This document shows, piece after piece, positions 11,366 to 21,485 of a stretch of 64,000 nt of DNA. Position numbers and translations under genes: made by a program. The DNA is from Ilyonectria destructans. Taxonomy: Eukaryota; Ascomycota; Sordariomycetes; Hypocreales; Nectriaceae. The stretch spans positions 434,001-498,000 of the forward strand of contig JAHEWK010000013.1 in NCBI GenBank assembly GCA_020740775.1. Direction: 5' to 3'. Below the pieces are notes generated by a model. The model was given only the letters and a program-made list of their open reading frames with translations, ran no database searches and was not told the origin of the DNA. Position 1 is the stretch's first letter, and each line of letters opens with the position of its first letter.

Positions 11366-12645
11366 CTACGATGCCTGGACACGAGCTGCCAATTCCAAGA
11401 TAAACGTGCGGCCTTTCATTTTCCTTCCCGAACTTTTAGGGAACACACCGAAAACAGCCCGGAAATGGGGACGTCCGGGCTGCGTTTGAACAGGATATGT
11501 GAACGTCGTAACGTATTCCTTCCACACAGCTGAACAAAGGCTGAATCCGTTACTATTGCGGTTCAAATCCGCAGCCTGCACATGCCTGATGAAGCAAACC
11601 GGGTTTGCCCTGGCTCGTTTAACAAATCCTGACGGGACCCAGAGAGGATCCGAGAACCTAATGCATTCGTTCTCAACACCTGACCGCGAGGAAGGTAATT
11701 CGAAGAAGATAATAGGAAGTATCAGAGACTTTGATCCTGTAGAGTATTTTCCTGATCCTTCCGTTAACACCGCGTATCCGAGCGATTGGTCATTTGGATC
11801 TTCCCGGATTTTCAGTGTTGCTCGGAGGCCTCGTGGCGTCATTTTATGATTAAATCTCACAAATGAAGAATCGGCGCCATTCCGTTCAACCATTCGTTCT
11901 ACCAGGCCCAAGTACTTGCAAAACCGGGCTGCTGACCTGGCTAGGCCGTTCGGCGCGAAACCTGCGTCAGCATCGATGCAGCTCCAAGCTAATATCGAGG
12001 CATCCTCATCAACGTTGATGATTTCCTCCTGAAGGCGCTGGAATACTCCCTCATTCTCGCCGTACAGCATCGGCATAATGATATTGAAAAGTCTAAGGAG
12101 TGAATATACACCATCCTCAATTTGAGTAGTCTGCCGGTTCGCAGCCCAAGCCATACGGCACGCTACTCGGACCGTCCACAATCTTGCACGATCCTGGCGT
12201 ATATTCCTGGCGAAGCCTCTGACATCAATGCCTGTGACTGTCTGGATGAGTTCATTGAAGTCTCTAGCGGAGCCACATTTCTTCCAATTCTGGTCAAAGA
12301 ATTCTAGCTTCGGTGTTGCTAGAAGTTCTTGGAGTGTCCAGTCCCGAGTAAACCATTGAGACTTCTTGAATGCCTCGATGTGTGCTCCAGAAAAGCCTCT
12401 ACCACGTGGGTTGACGTAGGGAGCGGGGATGGACATATCGTAGAGATAAGAATAACAGACTTTGGAGCTCTCATACCACCGATACATCGAGTTGATGGCT
12501 CTTGGAGTTCGGCGCTACTACACTTATCGATGCAGCAGGTATCGACCCATATATATTTATAGCCACCGTTTAATGCCTGGCGACTAAAGTTGTAGACTTT
12601 GAGGAAGTCTTGTTTTTTCTGAATATGTCCCATTCCAGGCCTCAT
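11366..12645 (-). pseudogene. HET-domain (heterokaryon incompatibility) gene relic
   Basis: The protein reads GHIQKKQDF..., then GGYKYIWVDTCCID, then (after a frame change) MYRWYESSKVCYSYLYD, SQWFTRDWTLQELL and EDGVYSLLRLFNIIMPMLYGE. These are the ordered HET-domain motifs, followed by a typical C-terminal region with ILAWS. Two defects are visible. The first HET motif (the usual start with HTWG) is missing; sequence before about 12645 belongs to an unrelated transporter relic. In addition, one base is missing near 12504, between the codons for LQE and INSMYRW, so the domain changes frame in its middle. Intact HET proteins trigger cell death after fusion of unlike strains. This copy cannot make a whole domain. 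It neighbours the NLR gene, which fits a region devoted to non-self recognition. Confidence 0.85.
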
Positions 12646-13236
12646 GTTGCCGCGCTGGGTTGCTCTGCACGCAAAGAAAGCGCCAAAGAATCGGGTCAAC
12701 ATAAGGGCTTGGAAGTCCTTGGCCGTTCCACTCCCAAAGCTGAAGCAAATTGCCACAAACATCGGAGCGAGAACTGAGATTCTCCTCCCAAAGACCTCGC
12801 TCAATGACGCCTAGAGAAGGGGCCCAGTTCCAAAGCTTATCAGAAATATCGTGGTGCCGAGGACAGACACCTGGGACGCGACGTCGAAGTGTTTGGAGAC
12901 TTGTCTTGTTCCTGCAGAGTATGCTGAGGATCCCAGGTTGCTGTCGTTGTGACGAGGCCATGGAGAAGAGTCGTGAGGATCTTCTTCTTGGTCGGCCAGT
13001 TGAGGGGTCGATATGGGTCGTCAGGACCATCGAAATCGACCAGTTGGTCCTCGGTGGTTTTGACATGAGATAAAGGGTGGGTGAACTGGGGAATTGGGCG
13101 AGACAGGACGCGTGATAATATGGATTCCCGTCTGGAAATGACCCGTGAGAGTCCAGCTCCTGATATTGAACCATTTGTTGATGCGTGTCGGGCCCATGAG
13201 ATTCTTGCCGCTCGTCTTCCCCTCCCACCCTAGCAT
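12646..13236 (-). pseudogene. MFS transporter (TPO/DHA1-like) N-terminal relic
   Basis: Three frames together spell the N-terminal part of a fungal DHA1-type MFS drug/polyamine transporter: DFDGPDDPYRPLNWPTKKK (about 13000-13045), SAYSAGTRQVSKHFDVASQ (about 12880-12930), then SEVFGRRISVLAPMFVAI and LMLTRFFGAFFA (12660-12805). Lesions include a one-base loss after the TTTATW segment, a stop codon where GPLLW would place Trp (TGG to TAG), and probably another shift near 13130. The remaining ten or so helices are absent; the relic breaks off directly into the HET relic at about 12645. This looks like an old recombination or deletion junction joining two gene fragments on one strand. Confidence 0.8.
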
Positions 13237-13943
13237 AAGATTGTTGGAGATGTCAGCCGGTCGTTGGCTGCAATGATTGCTGTGGGATGAATGGTTCTCT
13301 AGTCCTCAAGGTCACACCCTAACTTGATTCGATTCCATACTTGGCCTAACAACCTGGAAACTTGAGCGAGAAGATGCCTCGCTCAATTGGCTTAGGCAGA
13401 TTATATCCAGATTTGAGGTATGGGCAGACGCTCCAAAAGCCCAAAAATGCAACTTGGCCCATGCTATTCGCTTATTGATTTTTTATAAATTGCGTGTACG
13501 AACCACTTGCAATCGATGTGCGACATCCCACTTGAACTGTTCAATACCCTTGAAAGTGACTCTAAATATAACAGAACCATCCATGTAATCTAGTTTGTAA
13601 CGATCGTCTTGGAAGAAGTTCGCATGATCAATGCGCGGCTCGTTGCATTCCCAGCACTTTTAGATCACGGCGACTTTACTCTTGACACGAACAGTCAGAT
13701 ATAATCCGTGGTATAAAATCCCAAAGAGCGCGCTGATAAACCAACAACTCCTCAGGTGTCAACACAACTTATTTGCCTCATCTACCTCAACTACCCCATA
13801 TCAGTGAATCACAGACTTTTGGCAACTGATCATATATCACGAGTCTAGTACTGATGCCGATTCTCTTGTTGACAGTTTGATTTGCATATGTTTCATTTTT
13901 CATTTTACATAGGTCCCATATTCATCTTATCGCGATACTGCGA
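13237..13943. other. Intergenic gap
   Basis: This gap lies between the transporter/HET relic and the 3' end of the first P450. No gene was recognised. It contains no copy of the GTGGGG-type element that marks the cluster promoters. Confidence 0.5.
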
Positions 13944-15843
13944 TTATTTCCTTTGCGATACCGAACATCTCATATTCTGTTGCTTGACGAGCCACGCATT
14001 ATCATGTGTGACCTTTTCAGGCTCATGAGCAACAAAGTCGAAATTCTTCACCAGAACCGGGACGAGCTTGTTAATCTCGAGCAGGCTAATATTCTTGCCT
14101 ATGCAGGTTCTCGATCCTCCACCAAACTAATTTTACAGTTAAATCCGGCTTTCAGTTGTCAGAGGGAAGGGAGGACCACACTTACAGGCATCCAGTACGA
14201 ATCCATCAACGATAGTTTCTCCTTGCTTTCATCGACCCACCTCTCTGGCCTAAATGCCTCGGGATCGGGACCAAAAACATTTTGGTTCATGTGGGCGACC
14301 CATGTATTGATGCCCACAGTAGTCTGCAGCGAGTTAGTATTATTTTGCAATCTATATGGCATTGGAAACACCACTTACTCCCGCAGGGAAATAGGTTCCT
14401 TGAATAGAAACACCACCCTCTGGGACAATTCGACCTAAAGGAAGACCAGTTGCTGGATGTAACCTCAACCCTTCCTTGATGCAGGCTTGAAGATAGGGCA
14501 TTGATTGAGCGTCTTTGAAAGTGACAGTATTGGTCTTCTCCAGTTGCGGGAGCTTTTCGTCTATTTCTTGTCGTAGCTACAGACCGAGTAAGTATATTAG
14601 ACATAATCGCTCTCTTGAAGGAAGACAATTCGGTACCTTCAATAAAGCTGTAGGAGTATTCATTAAGTTGAAAAGAATCGAGCAAATTGATATTGAGGTT
14701 GTGTCAGAACCAGCTCCAATATTGGTGATGCATGTTGTGTATATGGCAGTCTCGGGAAATCGTTCTGGGTTTTCATTGTGCAACTGTAGGATCTTGGATA
14801 GAAAGTCCTGCTTCTTTGGGCCGCCAGCTTTAGCGGAAAATTCTTTCTTTCCTTCCTTAATCTGGTTTTGAGTAAAGTTCCCGACGTGATTGATGCTGCT
14901 CGATGATAACCTTGCCATCAACCAAGAAAGGGGATCGTGTATCTCATGCAAAATACCAATATTGGCACAATACTTCAAGTACATGCCAAGGCTTGAAAAG
15001 ATATTGTCGTCGTCTGTACCGCGGTCTAAAAACCCGAATCGTTTTCCCACCTAGCAACATGGTCAGCGATGGTCGCTTGATAGATCTAGGGCTGCACTTT
15101 AGCTGTAACTCACTGTGATATGTCCAATAGCATCAAATGCATAGCATTGCATCCAAAATACTAGGTCGAAAATCTTTTTACTCCCAGCAAGTTCATTAAG
15201 ATGCCCAACAAGGAGAGCGATGCACTCATCAACGTTTGTCTCCATACCGGTTAATGCCGAAGCAGAATACAAGTTGGCAACCAGGCGTCTATTTACAGAG
15301 TGACGAACGGTGTTCCGGTCGGTAAATAGGTCATGGAATATTGCATTTGGGTCAGCAGACGCCTTGTACCAGGCAGTCTGAGATCAATGGTATGTTAACT
15401 TCAATGCCGAAGATACGATGCAAAACCACAAGAAGTTGATTAAGAAAAAAGTGGTTGCAAACTGACCTTGTTGAATCCTTTACCCAGCCCATATATTATT
15501 TTAGCAGCTTCGGGGTCGTCTATGCTGTATTGGCCAGGTGCAATTCGGACAATTGGCCCTGGAAGTAAAAGGGTTAGTTAATCTGCGAATGGCCCATTTC
15601 TCTACGTTCTAGGCATCGGGGATAAATACCATGTTCTTGATGAAGTTTGATATTCAGTCTATGAAAGTTGCCGCGTGAGACATGTTTCAAGTACCAGAAC
15701 CTCGAGAGTCGGGCGGCGAATGGGCCCGGGACTCGTCGTAGGGGCGAACGGAGCTCTTGGAATATATAAAATACGACCAGCAAAGAGATGAGTCCTGTAC
15801 CATACCACCAAAGTGAAACAGTGGTAGAAAGAAGGATAGCCAT
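13944..15843 (-). CDS. Cytochrome P450 (pisatin-demethylase-like class), P450-1
   Basis: Seven exons (15843-15630, 15558-15467, 15377-15114, 15050-14637, 14576-14379, 14323-14186, 14126-13944) close in frame to give 500 residues. An N-terminal membrane anchor (LISLLVVFYIF) is followed by the Pro-rich hinge RRVPGPFAA. The I-helix reads NIGAGSDTTS, the ExxR helix EGLRLHP, and the PERW region FRPERW. The haem loop FGGGSRTCIGKN places the Cys ligand at residue 448. These are all the parts of a working class-II, ER-anchored monooxygenase that needs a P450 reductase. The haem-loop wording resembles fungal pisatin-demethylase-like and benzoate-hydroxylase-like groups, but the substrate is unknown. 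Its upstream gap holds two exact copies of the shared element (16389 and 16445), making it the leftmost member of the putative regulon. Confidence 0.93.
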
Positions 15844-16388
15844 GGTGGACTTATTGTTAGAGAGTGGTTTCGATGTGTTACAATTCGCCCAGTGACGACG
15901 GACCGCATCCAACTAAATACACGGGTAAGAGGCTTCAAGGGCTCGCTATGTGGGGTACTTGATTCTATCATGTGGAGAAATGCACAGAGCAGCGTGAAAC
16001 GCGGAGAAATCGTGGGGAAGACTTATGTACTCTCGCTCTACGATGGCTCTCTCCAACGAAGGAGCCAATCAATACCTTTCGATTTCAAAACTGGCTTGCC
16101 AGACATTACCACCAAAAACGTCCATATATGAATTGATTCCATGTGCAGTCACGGCGGCTGCGCATCAGGGATCAGGCGCGCTCACGTCTATCCTGTGAAG
16201 ACATAAACCTAGGGTAAGCGCGCCTAGATGTCACGCATCACAGATTTGGGAGTGACCAAAACGGCCTTTGCAACATGTGGATAAAGACACATGTTTCTTT
16301 AACTGACGACGTGTAATTGGTCTTGCATGTGTCCAGTCGCCTCCAGATCTTGCGGATTCGGACCCAGGATGCCTAATACAGACGGGGT

Positions 16389-16452
16389 TGTGGGGTCAAC
16401 TCCCACATTCCTCCCCACCATCTGAATTCCAAGCTCCGCCTGAAACCCCACA
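16389..16452. promoter_or_regulatory. Two cluster elements upstream of P450-1
   Basis: TGTGGGGT lies at 16389-16396 and ACCCCACA at 16445-16452, with weaker CTCCCACA and CTCCCCACC words between them. They lie about 550-610 bp upstream of the P450-1 ATG and have the same core as the sites before most other genes of the cluster. Confidence 0.55.
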
Positions 16453-17519
16453 ATCATCATCACGAGAAGGAACAAGTCTGCTGTAGAGTACGACTGTTAC
16501 ACGTGATGCTCAATGGAGGTAGACCTGTACCGACGAAAACAATTTCCGGCGCGGTACAAGTGGCTTTGACGGCAAGGGGGAGCTAAATTTTGAACGGACT
16601 CTGATCTGTGCCACTCATAGAAAGCAATTGGGGCTTGTTACTCTCCCCGACCATGTTGGCGAGATCAATCTCTGCGCATAGGTCACGCCTTTATTCAATG
16701 ATTTGGTCCAGTACAACGGTCCTGTTAGGATTCTCCCAAATATCAATAAATAGAAAAATGAACGGGCCTGCCTGCGGATTTGACTTGCGCTTAAAGATGA
16801 CGCGTGTTAGTGAACAGATGATTTTGACTTGCATCGATGCTACGAGACAAAGACTTGATGTGACAACACATCTCAATTTGAGCCTTGCATCAAGCCTTGG
16901 GGGATCTCTACGTGTTGAAATCTATGCTGGATGTGCTGCGTGTAGGTAAGGTTCAAACGAAATATTTCATCACAATACAGCATGCCTAACGTCGTGCGAT
17001 ACAAAAAGTAGATTCAATCATTGCTACAGGTCTTCCACTGCGTAAAGACATCCAATGATCCAAGGTATCGCTATAAAATGCTCATATCAATCCAAAGTAT
17101 GCCCCGGGAGCTAACCTGGATGTGGTTTCTAAATTATACGAGTTGGCTTTGAGCGAACATGAGTGGAATGACACCCTCGCTACTTAGCTTGGTGAGTAAC
17201 AGTGTTCCCAAGTGTTTCCATGTAGGTCGAGAAGTTATCAACCAAACAGTCCCACATAGTAGGGTCATGCTCGTGCATTTCCTTACCGTTCCAAGCCTAA
17301 TCAGTGATAGTGAAGGCACAAGCACTCTCAAATATAAAAGCAATAGAGCCGAAGGAGATGTTCATTACAGGTTAGTCGTTTATAGAAGTAGCCTAGAACT
17401 CTTCGTAAGCTACACCGCAAGGGATAAAGCTGCACTTAAAGGAAATACTTCCTGGCTTAAATACATCAGACCGACCAGTATAATCTCTATACATTAGACC
17501 TATCAGCTCATAAGTACAG

Positions 17520-18170
17520 TTTCGATGATAGTAGGGGGGCTGGTAGGTATAAGAAGTATTATTTTAGTAAAGAGAGAAGATTAGGAAATCTGCTAGCAGT
17601 GCTACTAGGTCTTAGGATTAAGCAGTAAGAATATAGAAGATAGAGGGGTTAATATAATTAACTGAGATAGAGTTGATATTAATAAACTTTATGAGGTTAT
17701 ACTTATAGAGGATATAGTTTTTATATTAAGTAATAATATTAAATAGGTAATATAATTACATATTTATAAACAATTTATCTATAAGCTTATAGATAATATT
17801 ATATAGATTGCTTTTAGTAATTTTATAAGCAGTAAGAAGATAAAGAAAGTTATATATATTAGTAAGACTATTTATACTAAGAGGGCTAAACTTAAGTAAC
17901 TTTCAGTTAGATCTCTAGATATTAAAGATATATTCTTAACTAGAACTCTTAATATTAACTTTATACTGCTTGTCTTACTGAATAATATAAATCTTATCCA
18001 GCTGAATATAGAGGAATCTAAATTCAGTCTGAATATCTAGAGGCTCTTATTAAGGGATAATAAGGAAGTTATTATTAGAGTTTATAAAAGCCCTCTTAGT
18101 TATACTTTTATTGCAGAAGTATATATAGATAGCCAGACTCTCTTTAAGAGTGGGATCACTCGATCCAGTA
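17520..18170. repeat. AT-rich, TpA-rich island (possible RIP-mutated element)
   Basis: The base composition shifts abruptly to mostly A and T, with dense TA, ATA and TTATA words and almost no CpA or TpG. Stops fill every frame. Repeat-induced point mutation of transposon copies leaves this signature in ascomycetes. No terminal repeats or protein domains can be read. The island abuts the broken end of the homogentisate-dioxygenase fragment. Confidence 0.55.
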
Positions 18171-18384
18171 ACAGTTTCAATCTGTCGATAAAATCCACAG
18201 CTTCACCCTCTAGGATAGAATAAGGCTTCTAGGCTAACCGGGTTAGGGAAACGTGGACGCAGGGGTTCAGCTGCAGAAACGTTGACTCGGTATTCTTATT
18301 GTCTGGAAGTTCAGTCTGATAGGACACTTGTTAGCCAGACCTTTCTGAGCTACCGTTTTTATCAGACACCAAACTTACGAAACC

Positions 18385-18801
18385 TTAGTGGGCTACAGCT
18401 GGTCGGCTGCGATAAAGACAAGCCTTCTTGTTGGCATAGCGTGGGGCAACAAAAGCAGAGGCAGTCATCTGCTCTGCATAGAGACTAAACCGGATCGCCC
18501 GAGGGCCGTTTTGACCCTTAGGGATTGTACCTGGAACAGCTTTGGACTCGAAATGATTATTAAACCCTGGAAGATATTTGTACAGGTCGTTTGAATGAGT
18601 CTCAAAGGAAGGAATGGTTCCATTCTTCTGGGTCGCTGCCCAGTGGAACGCGTTTTGGAAATCTTTCGGACTGAGAGTTTGGCCCGACGTCTCGTTATTC
18701 TTTGTAATTGAGTCTGCTGTTTCAACCAATAAGATGCGTATCTCTGTAAGTCGAGGCCCATTAAAGTGAGGGAGGACTGGCTTGAGGGTGATACAGCACA
18801 C
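18385..18801 (-). pseudogene. Homogentisate 1,2-dioxygenase N-terminal fragment
   Basis: Residues 70-138 of this frame read YLPGFNNHFESKAVPGTIPK, then GQNGPRAIRFSLYAEQMTAS, AFVAPRYANKKACLYR and SRPAVAH. This follows the conserved N-terminus of homogentisate dioxygenase, the enzyme that opens homogentisate in tyrosine and phenylacetate breakdown. The frame stops right after AVAH, and the sequence beyond (18280-18380) has no continuing homology. The catalytic C-terminal half, which holds the iron-binding His and Glu residues, is missing. The first 65 or so residues do not resemble the family. This is therefore a dead fragment, cut off by the AT-rich island. It cannot be an active enzyme. Confidence 0.75.
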
Positions 18802-19825
18802 TCATCTTTGGCTTACCCCACATGGAGTGAACGTTGGGTGACTGGGAGAGATCGGGTAATCAGCCCATACCGAATGCTTGGCCTTTCTCGAGTAAGCACA
18901 ATATCCTGTCCCGTTGGTGGCTGTCCATCGACCGATGGGAAATTACTGGGGGAATGTTCTCTTCCAGTCGTTTCACACACCAACCGACAGAAGCAAATTC
19001 TGCAGGTACGAAAAGCGTGGTTGGGTATATCCAATCAATGGCTTGTAGATAGTCCCTCACTACGCTCAGTGTTGCTATAGCTCGCCAGGACACCACCAAG
19101 GAACCCATGAGGGGAATTGCTACCCCACAAGCGGCTAAACATCCTAGCATCACCTTACAACCAACTAACTGCTGGGTTCTTCCTAAAGTCAACAAAGTAT
19201 GCTTCGAGGAGATGACTGATGAATTTGCTGGTCTCGCGTTTCAAATCGAAATTTCCCTGTACTTCTACTCAAAGGCGTAACGCCTCCTCGTCAGGGTAGT
19301 TTTCAAACAACATCATCATCGATCACAAGAAACACGCAGGTATCGTAGGCTGTAGAACGGAGGGGAAATCATGCCACAAGAGTATAACCCCACATAACAC
19401 TCATCTTCCCCATATGAACAGATATCAACACGCACGGAATTGTGTTGGGTTATTGCGTCCTAGACTTTTTATAGGGCGTCGTGATGATAGGCACGAGCAA
19501 TATAAGGCGACAAAGAGGAGGGATAGACCGCTCAAGATTAGCAATTTTCTCCGCATTCGGATATTCCATGGGATTGTCACAAATGATGTTGAGCATCGTT
19601 GTGCATATTGACAGAAATTTATTTCGTATCATATGCTACATCGCAGTACCAGGCTACACTCAGGGTCGTAGCGTATTTGCATTAATCGATTGCCATATGC
19701 TAGCCATGAGTTCCATTGCCCGTACAGCTTAAGGTACAGTATTTGTGTACGCTCCTATCAGAAACATAATCTGGAGCTGTTAATCCGTCGACCATATCTG
19801 CCGTAGAGTATAGTGGTAACCCGAG
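18802..19825. other. Gene-poor gap with three cluster elements
   Basis: Several frames of 60-110 codons overlap here on both strands, but none shows a recognisable domain and they exclude one another. It may be decayed coding DNA. Three copies of the shared promoter element remain (18814, 19121, 19387). Confidence 0.45.
18814..19394. promoter_or_regulatory. Three cluster elements in decayed region
   Basis: TACCCCACA lies at 18814-18822 and again at 19121-19129, and ACCCCACA at 19387-19394. All three have the same orientation. They are upstream of the homogentisate-dioxygenase fragment on its strand, which suggests this dead gene was once part of the same regulon. Confidence 0.5.
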
Positions 19826-20956
19826 CTAGCTATCCATGCGAGTTGCTGGCTCTCCAGCCCACGCTCGCCTGATTAACTCCCAGATTACTGTATGCTCAAG
19901 CGCCCTGGGGTTCTTGTACGGATTCGATAAAGCAACACTGGCACCCTCGTCAATCCCTTCCTCGGGCATTCCAAAGCCCTTAAGGCTGAGTGTCAGTCCA
20001 AGACGGCGATACAGCGCGATCATGCCCTCGATAGCATCGCCGTTAGCATCGGGGAGTATGTTAGCAAGCTTTCCATGGCTGCTGGAATCGCAGGGGCATT
20101 GTAGGCAAGTGAATGAGGGAGCATGATGACATGAGTTTCTGCGTGAGGCAGATTGAATGTCCCGTCCAATGTATGGCATAGTTTGCGATGAAGAGCCATT
20201 TCGACACTTCCTAGGCAAATTACACAGAGCCACACGCCGTAGAGAGCTTTGTAGCGCGCCTCGGGGTTTTGTAGTTCTTTGTGCAACGTTGGAAGTGCTG
20301 TGCACAGGGAGCGAATCCTATCACATGCTAAAAGCTCAATGATCGGGTTTGTGTTGCTTGCGTAGAGGGCCTCAACTATTGAAAATCAATATGGTTCACT
20401 ATAAAATATGGAGGTACTCACCAGTATGGGCAATGGGGTTGATACCAATATATACGGTGAGCCCAACGGGCAAGGTCTTGAGAAGATCCACATCGTAGAT
20501 CACACTCGTAGGAAGAGTTTTTGGATCTCGTCGGGTCACTTTTCTTCGTCCCTCCGTCTCACCTAGAATTGGCGTCATCTCGCTGCCTGCATATGTAGTT
20601 GGAATACAAAGGTGTGGCAGGTTGGTCCGGATGCTTAGAGCCTTTCCCAGGCTGATAGTGCTCCCTCCACCAACTGAGACAATGCTGTCGACTCCATGCT
20701 ACTTCGCAACTAACAATGCCTTCTCGGTGATATGTGTCGGAGTATGAACAGTGGCTTCGCTGAAAATGGCTGCAGCCATGGAGCCAATGATCTTCTTGAC
20801 CTCCTCTGCCAGCGAAACCTGCTCAGGAGTGCACACGATCAAAGCGGTTCGAGCGTTCATTTTCTCGAGTGCCGCTGGCAGCGTTGCCATGGTGCCGCTG
20901 CCGAATGTGACTCGGTGAGGCGAGCCCACATATTCAAAACTGTACATTTTTTCCAT
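19826..20956 (-). pseudogene. Maleylacetate reductase (iron-type alcohol dehydrogenase), inactivated
   Basis: Maleylacetate reductase turns maleylacetate into 3-oxoadipate, the last special step of the hydroxyquinol/resorcinol route. The frame begins MEKMYSFEYVGSPHRVTFGSG (ATG 20956). Family motifs follow: VSVGGGSTISLGKAL, IPTTYAGSEMTPI, HRKLCHTLDGTFNLPHAETH and the C-terminal GFGMPEEGIDE. One intron (20421-20376) is consistent with HTVEALYA. Two lesions break it. An in-frame TAG at 20699-20701 lies between LLVAK and HGVDSIV; CAG to TAG would be a C-to-T change. A frame change near 20060-20080 falls between AAMES and LANILPD. Neither is explained by an intron. The gene is almost certainly dead. 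It shares its upstream gap with the AtuA gene and the 21076 palindrome. Confidence 0.88.
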
Positions 20957-21485
20957 TACTTCGGAAAGAATTGAGGTATTTCCCACCGAACGTGAGATGC
21001 AGAGTTGAAAGTCCCAACTCATCGTATTAAAAGCATGACGTGACCTCGCTTCGTAATTGACGAGACAGTTCTAATACCCCACTCGTTGTGGGGTTCTGAA
21101 AATGGTCGAGTATCCCCATTCTGTTGATCGGGACTAACATAATGTAAAGCGGGAGGAAGGAGTTTAGTTCGCTGAATGTCCCTAGTTTGATTCTCAACTA
21201 TTCATTACTGCTTGCTCCATCGTTCCGTCACACTCTAGGTCACGAAATCCACTTTTCAACGAGTTAGGGTTGGTCCATGGATCGCCATTTGACACTTTAA
21301 TTGTATCCCACAATGTGGATGTCGATCAATACCATTGAATCTGATATGTTTCAAACCCCACTTCCGTCAGGTCTCGAGGTGGGGAGCGGTTTGTGTGGAG
21401 AGACATCCGGAATCTATTGCCTCATCAGCATAAATATGGCCACCATGGACTCAAACCGGGCAACGTTCAGCAGGCTAACTCGCCC
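20957..21485. other. Divergent promoter gap
   Basis: This gap is shared by the maleylacetate-reductase pseudogene and the AtuA gene. It holds the inverted-repeat element at 21076-21094 and a looser AACCCCACTT word near 21354. Confidence 0.55.
21076..21094. promoter_or_regulatory. Inverted pair of cluster element, 5-bp spacer
   Basis: ACCCCAC, then TCGTT, then GTGGGGT forms a perfect 7-bp inverted repeat around a 5-bp spacer, midway between divergent genes. The same arrangement and spacer length recurs at 32555-32575. This is what a dimeric DNA-binding protein's site would look like. Confidence 0.65.

Larger units (their letters stand above)
15844..18384. other. Long gene-poor gap with promoter elements and AT-rich island
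   Basis: The first 700 bases are the promoter side of P450-1. Between about 16600 and 17500 there are only broken frames; a minus-strand stretch near 17170-17290 looks codon-like (KEMHEHDPTMWDCLVDNF) but is interrupted by stops and was not identified. From about 17520 to 18170 the sequence becomes an AT-rich island, listed separately. Confidence 0.5.

Noticed and set aside
18813..19195. Overlapping 70-110-codon frames between the dioxygenase stub and the reductase pseudogene
   Set aside because: No domain could be recognised in any frame, and they exclude one another.
20684..20701. Treating the maleylacetate-reductase stop as part of an intron
   Set aside because: The only GT-AG span there is about 18 bp, below any plausible intron size, and homology is continuous on both sides of the stop.
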